From: Antedon mediterranea
Lineage: Eukaryota; Echinodermata; Crinoidea; Comatulida; Antedonidae
Reading direction: 5' to 3'
NCBI RefSeq assembly: GCF_964355755.1
Contig: NC_092679.1
Coordinates: 23,312,432-23,376,431, forward strand
Length of the DNA: 64,000 nucleotides
Below the pieces are notes generated by a model. That model had not been told where the DNA came from, did no database searches, and was given only the letters and a program-made list of their open reading frames with translations. Both the position numbers and the translations under genes were made by a program. This document shows positions 39,601 to 44,732 of this stretch, one piece after another. The stretch's first letter is position 1. The number at the start of each line of letters is the position of its first letter.

Positions 39601-39890
39601 CTCTCTTGTACATCTTCCGGTCCACTTTTCGCAGTTCTTATCTCCATATTGCCGTTAACTAAACAAGGTATATTTAATGACAGTGGTTTTTTTATGTCGC
39701 TTTGCTGAAATGTGAATATATTTCCCAAATCTGGTTCCCTGAAAACTTTGTCCCCATTGTGGAGCTGTTTAACCATGTTCGAATATTTCACTACATCCAG
39801 TAAACCATTACTTACTGTTGATGATATATCATTGTCGTTTACCTCCATATAAACACTGGTATTATTACCAATATAATCACTTACACCCAT
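3424..39890 (-). CDS. Inositol-trisphosphate 3-kinase (ITPK family, ITPKB-like), 7-exon long isoform
   Basis: Join on the minus strand: 39890-38184, 10122-10023, 9604-9464, 8476-8349, 6385-6236, 5788-5615, 3660-3424 (2637 nt, 878 aa). All junctions are GT-AG and all phases agree. The enzyme phosphorylates Ins(1,4,5)P3 at the 3-hydroxyl to make Ins(1,3,4,5)P4, ending IP3-driven Ca2+ release. Visible motifs: a basic amphipathic segment [13 protein letters not shown] (about 573-585), the calmodulin-binding helix of animal ITPKs; PxxxDxKxG as PCVMDCKIG (664-672), the inositol-phosphate-binding signature; SSLL (804-807); and IDFGKT (821-826) with the metal-binding Asp822. Residues 1-569 are Ser-rich and probably disordered, ending in an acidic run (about residues 550-557), a layout like vertebrate ITPKB. 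No key catalytic residue is missing. A second first exon at 15487-15600 gives a shorter form. Which vertebrate paralogue is closest is not resolved. Confidence 0.93.
3770..3965 (+). mobile_element. tRNA-derived SINE in the last ITPK intron
   Basis: A Leu/Ser-tRNA-like head ('ggccgagcggttaaggc', box A) is followed by a box B-like 'gggttcaagtcc', then the body 'gtcttctcggataagaactataaac'-type segment. That body is repeated almost word for word in the copy at 30540-30760. The shared body after a tRNA-like head is what marks it as a SINE rather than a lone tRNA gene. A 63-codon ORF across it is incidental. Confidence 0.7.
4487..5098. mobile_element. 612-bp nested palindrome (foldback/MITE element)
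   Basis: The sequence from ATACAAATAATGAATG at 4487 is the near-perfect reverse complement of the sequence ending at 5098, centred at about 4792/4793. Each arm of roughly 300 nt carries its own hairpin (about 4535-4600 and 4985-5050), based on GGTGAATGATGAAAGG, so the structure is a palindrome within a palindrome. It lies in the ITPK intron between exons 5788-5615 and 3660-3424. No protein is encoded. Confidence 0.85.
5102..5146. repeat. Partial copy of the palindrome's inner segment
   Basis: 'gcacgacatgtgac' followed by 'ccaatcaaatga' repeats the internal 'gcacgccatgtgac' and 'ccaatcaaatgaca' of the adjacent palindrome (4728-4765). This suggests the palindrome inserted into, or was copied from, a related element. 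Confidence 0.5.
5615..5788 (-). CDS. ITPK coding exon (58 codons, phase 0/0)
   Basis: Acceptor aaatgtag and donor GAG|gtacgtg. It begins [14 protein letters not shown] and ends in [19 protein letters not shown], matching the helical insert and the segment before the SSLL motif in animal ITPKs. The 174-nt length keeps the frame. Confidence 0.92.
5789..6235. other. ITPK intron, no further feature seen
   Basis: AT-rich intron with no recognisable repeat, RNA or coding sequence beyond the splice sites at either end. Confidence 0.6.
6236..6385 (-). CDS. ITPK coding exon (50 codons, phase 0/0)
   Basis: Acceptor gcgtag|GAT and donor AAG|gtatgc. It encodes [18 protein letters not shown], then KPRYMQWRE and LGFRIEGVK, one of the most conserved stretches of IP3 3-kinases, including the Tyr-Met-Gln-Trp-Arg segment that lies against the inositol phosphate. 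Confidence 0.95.
7680..7745 (-). repeat. Possible tRNA-like SINE fragment
   Basis: On the minus strand 'ggttgaagcgttgtcttgtg' resembles a box A and 'gagttcaagatcc' a box B, about 40 nt apart. No convincing cloverleaf was found, so this is more likely a SINE head than a tRNA gene. Confidence 0.35.
8171..8340. mobile_element. 170-bp hairpin MITE touching an ITPK 5' splice site
   Basis: Outer termini AACAGATATCGCC and GGCAATATCTGT face each other. Inner arms of about 42 nt (8197-8237 and 8274-8316, around 'ataagatttgacatccc') are near-perfect reverse complements with a short loop. The right end at 8340 is 8 nt from the exon boundary at 8349, so in pre-mRNA the hairpin begins right after the donor hexamer. 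Confidence 0.8.
8349..8476 (-). CDS. ITPK coding exon with the PxxxDxKxG signature
   Basis: Acceptor tatgtcag and donor AAG|gtaatt. It enters in phase 1 and leaves in phase 0, encoding [11 protein letters not shown], then PCVMDCKIG and RTYIEEEL. It contains the inositol-binding Asp and the Lys that contacts ATP/phosphate in the IPK family. Confidence 0.95.
8713..8741. repeat. (TTAAA)n microsatellite
   Basis: About five perfect AAATT/TTAAA pentamers in an ITPK intron. Confidence 0.8.
9131..9302. repeat. 33-bp minisatellite, 5 copies
   Basis: Unit 'tttatcatagagacagtaga' plus 'gagcgttagtata' (33 bp) is repeated five times with essentially no divergence. As 33 is a multiple of 3, all frames stay open on the minus strand, producing spurious ORFs with an 11-residue repeat. 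Confidence 0.9.
9464..9604 (-). CDS. ITPK coding exon (ILKKYC / DVLRPY segment)
   Basis: Acceptor aattttag, donor GAAA|gtatcc, phase 1 in and phase 1 out, which joins NGE-K-YIQM across the next intron. It encodes [16 protein letters not shown] and [13 protein letters not shown], the N-terminal lobe of the kinase fold. Confidence 0.92.
9605..10022. other. ITPK intron, nothing else seen
   Basis: Short AT-rich intron; no repeat or RNA recognised. Confidence 0.6.
10023..10122 (-). CDS. ITPK first common exon: calmodulin-binding segment
   Basis: Acceptor cttttag, donor AAAG|gtaaaa, phase 0 in and phase 1 out. It encodes [20 protein letters not shown] followed by [13 protein letters not shown]. 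The Trp/basic amphipathic start matches the Ca2+/calmodulin-binding region of animal ITPKs, and PWVQLAGH opens the catalytic domain. Both alternative first exons end in phase 0 and can join here. Confidence 0.94.
10973..11066. repeat. Tandem duplication of a ~47-bp segment
   Basis: The block 'aaatgtgttggaataacctg' through 'gagatgaatta' occurs twice in immediate succession, identical, so the duplication is recent. Confidence 0.85.
12368..12476. repeat. 26-27-bp minisatellite, about 4 copies
   Basis: Unit 'cgcaccatgaaactctggag' plus 'tttacc' with a few substitutions, inside an ITPK intron. Confidence 0.8.
13735..14000 (-). mobile_element. 5S-rRNA-headed SINE with Deu-type core
   Basis: On the minus strand the head (about 14000-13895) reads as a degraded 5S rRNA: 'cgtcagatcaccaaagttaa', 'gcaactttgg', 'agatgggagaccgtctgga', 'cacaggtgctgta', all recognisable 5S internal-promoter and 3' arm segments. 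Downstream, 'gcctagtccttcggatgaga' leads into 'cgtaaagctg', the conserved block of the DeuSINE superfamily known from vertebrates, amphioxus and sea urchin. Non-autonomous and copied by a LINE partner; probably inactive. Confidence 0.7.
14263..14883 (+). mobile_element. 621-bp TTAA-flanked MITE (piggyBac-like target site), copy 1
   Basis: The element runs from AGACCCCTTCCCTGC to AGGGAAGGGGGCT, imperfect inverted termini, and is flanked by TTAA at 14259-14262 and 14884-14887. A near-identical copy in reverse orientation lies at 58685-59310, also with TTAA on both sides. TTAA duplication is the hallmark of piggyBac-type transposition; no transposase is encoded, so it would be non-autonomous. 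It contains CTAG/AGGCCT-rich sequence and a 'cgatcgatcg' motif. Confidence 0.8.
15487..15600 (-). CDS. ITPK alternative first coding exon (short isoform, 38 codons)
   Basis: ATG at 15600-15598, donor CCG|gtaggc, phase 0. It encodes [16 protein letters not shown] and then an acidic, Cys-containing stretch ending LLEERTP. An in-frame TAA two codons upstream of the ATG shows the exon cannot be read through from the 5' side, so it acts as a first coding exon with its own promoter or with an upstream UTR exon. Spliced to 10122 it would give a 347-aa enzyme with the calmodulin-binding helix and full catalytic domain but without the 569-residue N-terminal region. Support is the start, donor and phase; there is no recalled homologue for the 38 residues. 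Confidence 0.6.
17566..18003. repeat. 86/89-bp tandem repeat, 5 copies
   Basis: Units begin 'cctggatgactatgacatac' at about 17566, 17652, 17741, 17830 and 17916. Copies differ by presence or absence of one 'gcagca' triplet and a few bases, giving alternating 86- and 89-bp lengths. There are no stop-free frames of interest. Confidence 0.9.
18287..18832. mobile_element. 546-bp TTAA-flanked MITE, second family
   Basis: Terminal inverted repeats AGATGTATTGTCCCTT and AAGGGACAATACATCT are perfect over 15-16 nt, with TTAA immediately outside on both sides (18283-18286 and 18833-18836). A solo piece of the terminus ('ggggacaatacatctt') occurs near 57250. piggyBac-like by target site; no ORF. Confidence 0.8.
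18891..18979. repeat. 22-bp minisatellite, 4 copies
   Basis: Unit 'gtgcagtacttgtaggtgac' plus 'gt' repeated four times in perfect register. Confidence 0.9.
19400..20965 (-). mobile_element. Short, non-autonomous LTR retrotransposon remnant
   Basis: A segment starting 'caataaagactaatcaactt' occurs at 19410-19530 and again at 20805-20965, both leading through 'ttttaataaacaaaccaaaa' to 'caacaacaacacacgagggc'. These are matching LTR parts on either side of a minus-strand gag-like frame. The whole unit is about 1.5 kb, too short for pol, and only a protease-like motif follows gag. The two LTR pieces differ by indels (about 45 bp extra in the right copy). Classification as Ty3/gypsy-like is inferred from the gag and protease features. 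Confidence 0.6.
19677..20585 (-). pseudogene. Degenerate Gag-like polyprotein of the LTR element
   Basis: A 302-codon frame beginning at an ATG inside the element. Three features support retroelement Gag: an N-terminal helical region opening with a Trp/Asn/Phe-rich '[11 protein letters not shown]' segment; a Cys/His cluster around residues 185-205 (C-x2-C ... H ... C) resembling a zinc knuckle; and a 'LDIGATT' motif near the C-terminus where an aspartic protease would have LDTGAT, so the catalytic site appears altered. The frame then stops. It looks frameshifted and truncated, an old non-functional copy. No envelope or polymerase is present. Confidence 0.6.
21721..22218. repeat. 83-bp tandem repeat, 6 copies
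   Basis: Units starting 'aggctaacctgacaaattgc' at 21721, 21804, 21887, 21970, 22053 and 22136 are almost identical, with single-base variants such as 'catcatgg/caccatgg'. The array is homogenised or recent. Confidence 0.92.
24688..24815. mobile_element. Degenerate copy of the AAAGCTCTGTCTACAC MITE family
   Basis: Contains 'atgtgatgtgctcatat', 'atcgctaccatatttg', 'ggcacatcacactt' and 'aaactagtttgatagtgtag' as in the copies at 33734, 48746, 56817 and 57541. The outer ends are missing. Confidence 0.55.
24823..24920. mobile_element. CTCTATTAAGGGGA-type MITE copy
   Basis: 'tacagtaaatgctctattaa' at the left faces 'cccctaaataggtgttctac' at the right, the same layout as 853-1000. Confidence 0.55.
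25400..25740. repeat. Irregular array of AACACCTCTATTTAAAG units
   Basis: About twelve imperfect 14-26-bp units built on 'acacctctatt', ending in a more complete repeat with 'ggacacctctattaagtgaa'. It looks like local amplification of the dispersed CCTCTATTAAGG repeat. Confidence 0.75.
26321..26415. repeat. 47-bp tandem duplication
   Basis: The segment 'cattattgtatactgtgcta' through 'gaacaaatcattg' occurs twice in a row, identical. Confidence 0.85.
26866..27130. repeat. Three diverged direct repeats of ~105 bp
   Basis: 'atcatgtgattggatgatga', 'atcacatgattgaacaatga' and 'atcacaagattgaacaatga' each introduce 'tctagataattaaagcatct'-type sequence, followed by an AT-rich tail. Confidence 0.7.
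27180..29724. repeat. 49-bp minisatellite, about 52 copies (2.5 kb)
   Basis: Unit: 'gctggtttattcgtcgtctt' + 'caggtctaccagtcaccata' + 'ggttcaaat' (49 bp). Variants recur in patches: 3- and 1-bp length changes (cgtcttc for cgtcgtcttc), 'gttttc' for 'gtcttc', 'gttgaaat' for 'gttcaaat', and a 'ttgttttcaggcc' form. The pair of marker variants at about 28838-28917 reappears 196 bp later (4 units), evidence of block duplication. It lies in the long ITPK intron. The 62-codon ORFs inside it are artefacts. Confidence 0.95.
30540..30760 (+). mobile_element. tRNA-derived SINE, second copy
   Basis: Head 'gagcaagtggctaagcagtt' + 'aagac' (box A-like) and 'gatccatggttctgtcttct' + 'cggataaggactataaac' match the element at 3770-3965. 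The copy continues through 'acacatctagcactttaaag' to 'cgagatgagtaggaataatc'. Confidence 0.7.
31299..31372 (-). tRNA. tRNA-like sequence (pseudogene or SINE head)
   Basis: On the minus strand 'tagtcgagtggattagac' gives a box A and 'atgggtttcgaatcccat' a perfect T-arm/box B hairpin. The acceptor stem does not close convincingly and no anticodon can be assigned safely, so I treat it as a tRNA-like relic rather than a functional gene. Confidence 0.4.
32757..32885. repeat. Purine-rich (AAAGGAGAAAGAG)n minisatellite
   Basis: About ten 12-13-bp units of A/G only on the plus strand. The Lys/Glu/Arg-rich 120-codon ORF over it is an artefact of the repeat. Confidence 0.9.
33734..33832. mobile_element. 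99-bp MITE, AAAGCTCTGTC...GACAGAGCTT
   Basis: Termini 'taaagctctgtccgcac' and 'gtgtggacagagctta' are inverted repeats. Internal 'actatcaaactagtttgaaa' and 'tggtagtgatatgacatcat' are shared with the other family copies at 48746, 56817 and 57541. Confidence 0.75.
34149..34401. repeat. ~50-bp tandem repeat, 5 copies
   Basis: Unit 'gataggaagaatagaatgtc' + 'agtataatcagatgtacagt' + 'tccccaaat', with a 3-bp insertion ('gatactagg') in alternate copies. Confidence 0.9.
34398..34520 (+). repeat. Retroelement-end fragment shared with 51578-51690
   Basis: 'actgatacccacagcattgt' + 'catttttcagtaatt' and 'atcgttttgatttagctttt' match the segment at 51578-51690 closely. It is probably the tail of the same retroelement family. 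Confidence 0.5.
38184..39890 (-). CDS. ITPK long-isoform first coding exon (569 codons)
   Basis: ATG at 39890-39888; donor CGG|gtaagatt at 38183, phase 0. It encodes a hydrophilic Ser/Asp/Asn-rich region without a recognised domain. Several Ser-Pro motifs and a run of basic motifs ([29 protein letters not shown]) suggest a phosphoregulated scaffold. The end reads [16 protein letters not shown], then an acidic stretch and TTTTRRKR, similar in character to the sequence before the kinase domain of vertebrate ITPKB. An in-frame TGA lies 51-60 nt upstream if the exon extends that far, and a possible acceptor 'gtttgcag' sits about 33 nt upstream of the ATG, so a separate 5' UTR exon is likely. Confidence 0.88.
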
Positions 39891-41125
39891 ACAAATTATT
39901 GATGGTATTTTTGCAGTACTGCAAACTCAAATCATTAAAAAACAAAACCTGGATGAATCTGCATTGTTATTTCCATGTACAACGAAATAAAATCCTTTTC
40001 AGTTATACAGTAATAGAGTTCACAGACACTCTTCTTGTAGATTTACTCTAATCTGTAGGTTATAAACAAAGTAAAATAAGAAAAGATGTTTAATTGTTGC
40101 ACTGTATGTACCAAATTTTACGATGTAATTAATATTGGGTGAACACTATTTAATTATGGATTCAACATAATACAAAAGAGAATAGGTAATTGAAATATGA
40201 ACATGAAAGTGAGAAGGAATTATTTTTTAATTATTTACACCTTCATCATTTATGCAACTGAGAAAAAAGAAGTAAAACATGTTTGAATTAATGATTGATA
40301 GAATTGTTACGTAAAACATTCAGTAATGGTGGTGTTGGCCGTCAATTGCTTATTTATACGTTACCTGTACACGTGTCAAATGCATGATCAGGCCCAAGCG
40401 CGGGATAATGTTGTTTCAACTAAACTAGTTATATCGGCTATATAAAGACAATTGGGCCAAACGAAAGACAATCGGGACAATAATCATGATTTAAAACACA
40501 TCAGACATTGGATTCCTTTCCTACTATTATAGTAGATAAAGTAAGTAGTCACTCTTGGCACGCAGTAGGTGTGTATAATATGAAAGTGAATGTCCATGAT
40601 AGACCATGATGCCTAATGGATGTCATAGATTTCATGATAAAATGGTCCCTCTCCTTTCTGTCTAGCCAACAAAAATCAGTTTAATACATTTTAAAAATCT
40701 GCACCATCTTTCTAGGCCTAGGCTAGGCCTTATTCAGTTTACTCAGAACTGTATATTTTATGTCTCCGCCGTCCTCTATTAATTACTACTACCGAAAACG
40801 TATCACGAATTTTGTACTACCGTTAGCCATAAGCAACGGCGATTCCGCCTACATAAATAGAGGAAGGAACAGCTTATCAACCACAAACATAGGCTTGGCA
40901 ATCGATTACCAGAAAATATACAAACAACGTATAATTAATAAACTATTAGTATTAATCTATAAATTATGAGCCACGGCAATTAAACATTACTAATAATACC
41001 TAGGCCTAGGCCTAGTAATCAGTAAATACTCCCATAAGTATGCTTGAATATATAAGCAAGTTTCCTCGTAATTTCGACAGAAAAAAATATCCTTTTGTTT
41101 TAGAAACCTAGGCCAAACAACTTAC
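39891..41125. other. Probable 5' UTR intron of ITPK
   Basis: AT-rich with several TAGGCCTAGG patches (about 40710-40730, 40999-41015). The 69-codon ORF at 40760-40969 has no supporting feature. Confidence 0.45.
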
Positions 41126-41250
41126 CCTTTTTGCTGTATGTGCAGATTTCTCTTCCGCTTCGATCCGGTGACAAATCCGTGTAGTGGTTGTTTCGCGATC
41201 ACGGTTCGTCTCTCTCCTCGTCCTCCTGCTGTTTGTGAATGAAATGATCG
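41126..41250 (-). promoter_or_regulatory. Candidate non-coding first exon and promoter area of ITPK
   Basis: A strong donor (AAAAAGG|gtaagttg) ends a GC-richer, purine-rich minus-strand stretch at 41126, located 1.2 kb upstream of the long-isoform ATG. The stretch 41126-41290 is compositionally unlike the surrounding DNA. The 5' limit is not defined; transcript data would be needed to call the TSS. Confidence 0.4.
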
Positions 41251-41689
41251 CAATCTCCAAACTCTAGGTGGCGTATTTTCACGTGCTGGTTCTTCAACAC
41301 GATTTGAAATACAGATAGAGAACCCCAATATTCTGGAACAACACATATATCCAGAAAAAAAAAATTGAATAAAATTCCGCTTCAAATGATGTAACAATTT
41401 CTTTTGTAGCATTTTCCCGGTTGAACCGGACTACAGAGATAGCGCCTATACTCCCAAAACAGAATTGAAAATTTAGCAGCCAACGTTTCACAAAACTGTC
41501 AGACCAAAGAAGTATTATAATTATTATCATAATAGTAATATGTTTGTATCAATAACGATATAAATGAATATAGTAGGCCCTAATTTAATCGAGGTGTCTC
41601 CTGAATTAAGCAAGTATACCCAACTACTGTATATTACATTTTTAATCCCTCAAATTAAACGTAAACAGTAAGTATCGGTTATGATTCCG

Positions 41690-41763
41690 GATCACATTCC
41701 GGATCACATTCCGGATCGCATTCCGGATCACATTCCGGATCACATTCCGGATCACATTCCGGT
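41690..41763. repeat. 12-bp minisatellite CATTCCGGATCA, about 6-7 copies
   Basis: Perfect tandem 'attccggatcac' units with one 'gatcgc' variant; each unit carries the TCCGGA palindrome. Confidence 0.9.
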
Positions 41764-41853
41764 TAAAAATTCACAAATACACTACACGTCACGCAATGCA
41801 AGCGATTTGACCAATCACAAGCAAACGATGTGTGCGTCTCCCTAAACCCAACA

Positions 41854-42025
41854 TTAAGCTTGGTTCCCACTAGAACGTAACGCAACGCAAGCGTTTTAAC
41901 CAATGAAAAGCGAAGTTATAGACAGTTAGCAATCACAAGCGAATAAGCCATCGCTTGTGATTGGTCAATTCACTTGCGTTGCGTTACGTCCTTGTATGTG
42001 CGTCGCTAGTGGGAACCACGCTTTA
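41854..42025. mobile_element. CCCACTAG-family MITE, second near-complete copy
   Basis: Starts 'ttaagcttggttcccactag' and ends 'cgctagtgggaaccacgctt' + 'ta'. The interior is the reverse of the 2626-2810 copy, including 'aaccaatgaaaagcgaagtt' and 'catcgcttgtgattggtcaa'. Confidence 0.75.
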
Positions 42026-42977
42026 ATGAGGATACTTTTTCCCGCGTACCTTTGATGTCCTCCCAAACCACGATTTCTCCCCTCTTCACCGTTTCTGTGT
42101 TAATTAATCGTCTTCAATTTACTTGTAAACGATGTGAAATGTCCCGTTGGCCACGTAAATAAACACGAACCTCCGACCGCTTCCACCAAAGACAATTGCA
42201 TTTATTAATTTCTTGTTATAATAAGGAATACCAGCAAATATGTCAACGAGGTCACGTACAAATGACGTAGATAGTCGTTGTCGTCATGGAAACCGAACTG
42301 TAACTACGCCCAAAGCAGGCCTAATTAAGGAATAGGCCTATAAACATAATTTTGTTCAACCATTTAGGTCAGAGTGAAGCCTGATTCAAATTATAAAATA
42401 GCGAGCGACACATTTTTAAATTAAAAATATATTTTCCAATTTGTACAAATATTCTCAGGGAACTACATCACGTACTTAGGCCTATCTAGGCCTACATTAT
42501 GGAATTTAGGCTAATTGTTTAATTTGTCGTATTCGATTGGGAGTTTACCGATGAGTATAGTTTTTCCGTTGAGTACTTATTTAACAGGAGTATTTTGAGC
42601 GTTGATAATATTTTTAACGAAAAATCTTGCGTTGTCAAAGTTTTCTATTCGATTGACATTCTGTTTAAAATGTATACCATTCGAATACAAAAAGTACTCA
42701 ACGAATCTGTATGCTTTGACAACGAAAGTTCCAATCGAATACGACATTGTGTAGAACAAAATGTGTTCACTGTTTTATCATACAGTACGGATGAACGGGT
42801 TCTCTTCCTAAATTATTAAAGGTACACATTCGAGACCCAACAGAGTGTCCCCTTGATCCGTATAGTTGTTTATATAAAGACTTTTTTTTTTTAAATAATG
42901 TTTTTATATGCACAATGAGTACGAAATGAAGAATAAAAGAATTAATGAATAACTAGTAGCCTCGGTTTTTTAAATAT

Positions 42978-44159
42978 TAAGTTTGGTTCCCAATAGAGAC
43001 GTAACGCAAGAAGGACGTACGCGCAACGCAAGCGAGTTGACCAATGACAAGCCACATCGCCTGTGATTGGTCCAATAACTTAAGTTTGGTTCCCAATAGA
43101 GACGTAACGCAAGAAGGACGTACGCGCAACGCAAGCGAGTTGACCAATGACAAGCCACATCGCCTGTAATTGGTCCAATAACTTAAGTTTGGTTCCCAAT
43201 AGAGACGTAACGCAAGAAGGACGTACGCGCAACGCAAGCGAGTTGACCAATGACAAGCCACATCGCCTGTGATTGGTCCAATAACTTAAGTTTGGTTCCC
43301 AATAGAGACGTAACGCAAGAAGGACGTACGCGCAACGCAAGCGAGTTGACCAATGACAAGCCACATCGCCTGTGATTGGTCCAATAACTTAAGTTTGGTT
43401 CCCAATAGAGACGTAACGCAAGAAGGACGTACGCGCAACGCAAGCGAGTTGACCAATGACAAGCCACATCGCCTGTGATTGGTCCAATAACTTAAGTTTG
43501 GTTCCCAATAGAGACGTAACGCAAGAAGGACGTACGCGCAACGCAAGCGAGTTGACCAATGACAAGCCACATCGCCTGTGATTGGTCCAATAACTTAAGT
43601 TTTGTTCCCAATAGAGACGTAACGCAAGAAGGACGTACGCGCAACGCAAGCGAGTTGACCAATGACAAGCCACATCGCCTGTGATTGGTCCAATAACTTA
43701 AGTTTGGTTCCCAATAGAGACGTAACGCAAGAAGGACGTACGCGCAACGCAAGCGAGTTGACCAATGACAAGCCACATCGCCTGTGATTGGTCCAATAAC
43801 TTAAGTTTGGTTCCCAATAGAGACGTAACGCAAGAAGGACGTACGCGCAACGCAAGCGAGTTGACCAATGACAAGCCACATCGCCTGTGATTGGTCCAAT
43901 AACTTAAGTTTGGTTCCCAATAGAGACGTAACGCAAGAAGGACGTACGCGCAACGCAAGCGAGTTGACCAATGACAAGCCGCATCGCCTGTGATTGGTCC
44001 AATAACTTAAGTTTGGTTCCCAATAGAGACGTAACGAAGAAGGACGTACGCGCAACGCAAGCGAGTTGACCAATGACAAGCCACATCGCCTGTGATTGGT
44101 CCAATAACTTACGTTGCGTTACGTCGTTGCGTTGCGTCGCTAGTGCGAACCACGCTTTA
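42978..44159. repeat. MITE-embedded 103-bp tandem array, 11 copies
   Basis: Units start at about 42977 and every 103 bp to 44007, each carrying 'aagtttggttcccaatagag', 'acgtaacgcaagaaggacgt' and 'gaccaatgacaagccacatc'. The units are nearly identical. The left boundary is the MITE left end, and the array is followed by a right MITE end 'gcgtcgctagtgcgaaccac' + 'gcttta' (44130-44159). So the array grew inside a CCCACTAG-family MITE. The overlapping 94-codon minus-strand ORFs at every unit arise because 103 is not a multiple of 3 and the unit lacks stops in that frame. Confidence 0.92.
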
Positions 44160-44732
44160 TGTTGTGAAACGAGCTCGAATTGTAGTTACCGAACAAAGAT
44201 TAAGTACTCTGGTCTATATTTAGTATTTTCTCTTCTATATTAAATTAAAAAAACAACAATCAAAAGAGATGCTATTTTTATTTAAACTTTAATGACTGAT
44301 TCTTGTTTCATTTACGTCATCAACCTCTGATTCAAATCCAGCAAGACGTTTTATTATTACAGATACTACGGTAATTATTTTTTATTTGTAATAAGGTCAG
44401 TATAAAAAAAAGATAGACAACAAATTATTCTACATTGTTGTAATAGTAGCATACAAAACATTTAGTTTACTCTTTTTATGAAATTATTTAGCAAGCTTGG
44501 GAAATTACAGGCCTATCACACTGTTTATTGCAGTGCACGACTAGCCAAGATAGGAACTCATAATAGTTCTTAGATCTTATGTCTGGCTGCGACAAATACC
44601 AATATTCTCTGTGGCGTGCGGTGTCTGTAAGGGGTGGCGTGGAACTGATCGTGTCGCAGTTATTGGTAAGGTCTGAGAAAGTAGACTAGGCCTACTTATT
44701 TTAGCAATATTTTAAGTAATAACAACAATATT
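44160..44732. other. Spacer between two arrays
   Basis: AT-rich sequence; no gene, RNA or repeat recognised. Confidence 0.5.

Noticed and set aside
38449-39708. Plus-strand ORFs antisense to the ITPK N-terminal exon
   Set aside because: Shadows of the 569-codon exon, no independent support.
42970-44104. A ladder of overlapping 62-94-codon minus-strand ORFs, each beginning MACHWSTRLRC
   Set aside because: They shift by exactly 103 bp and are products of the tandem array, which lacks stops in these frames; no start context, splice sites or family support.
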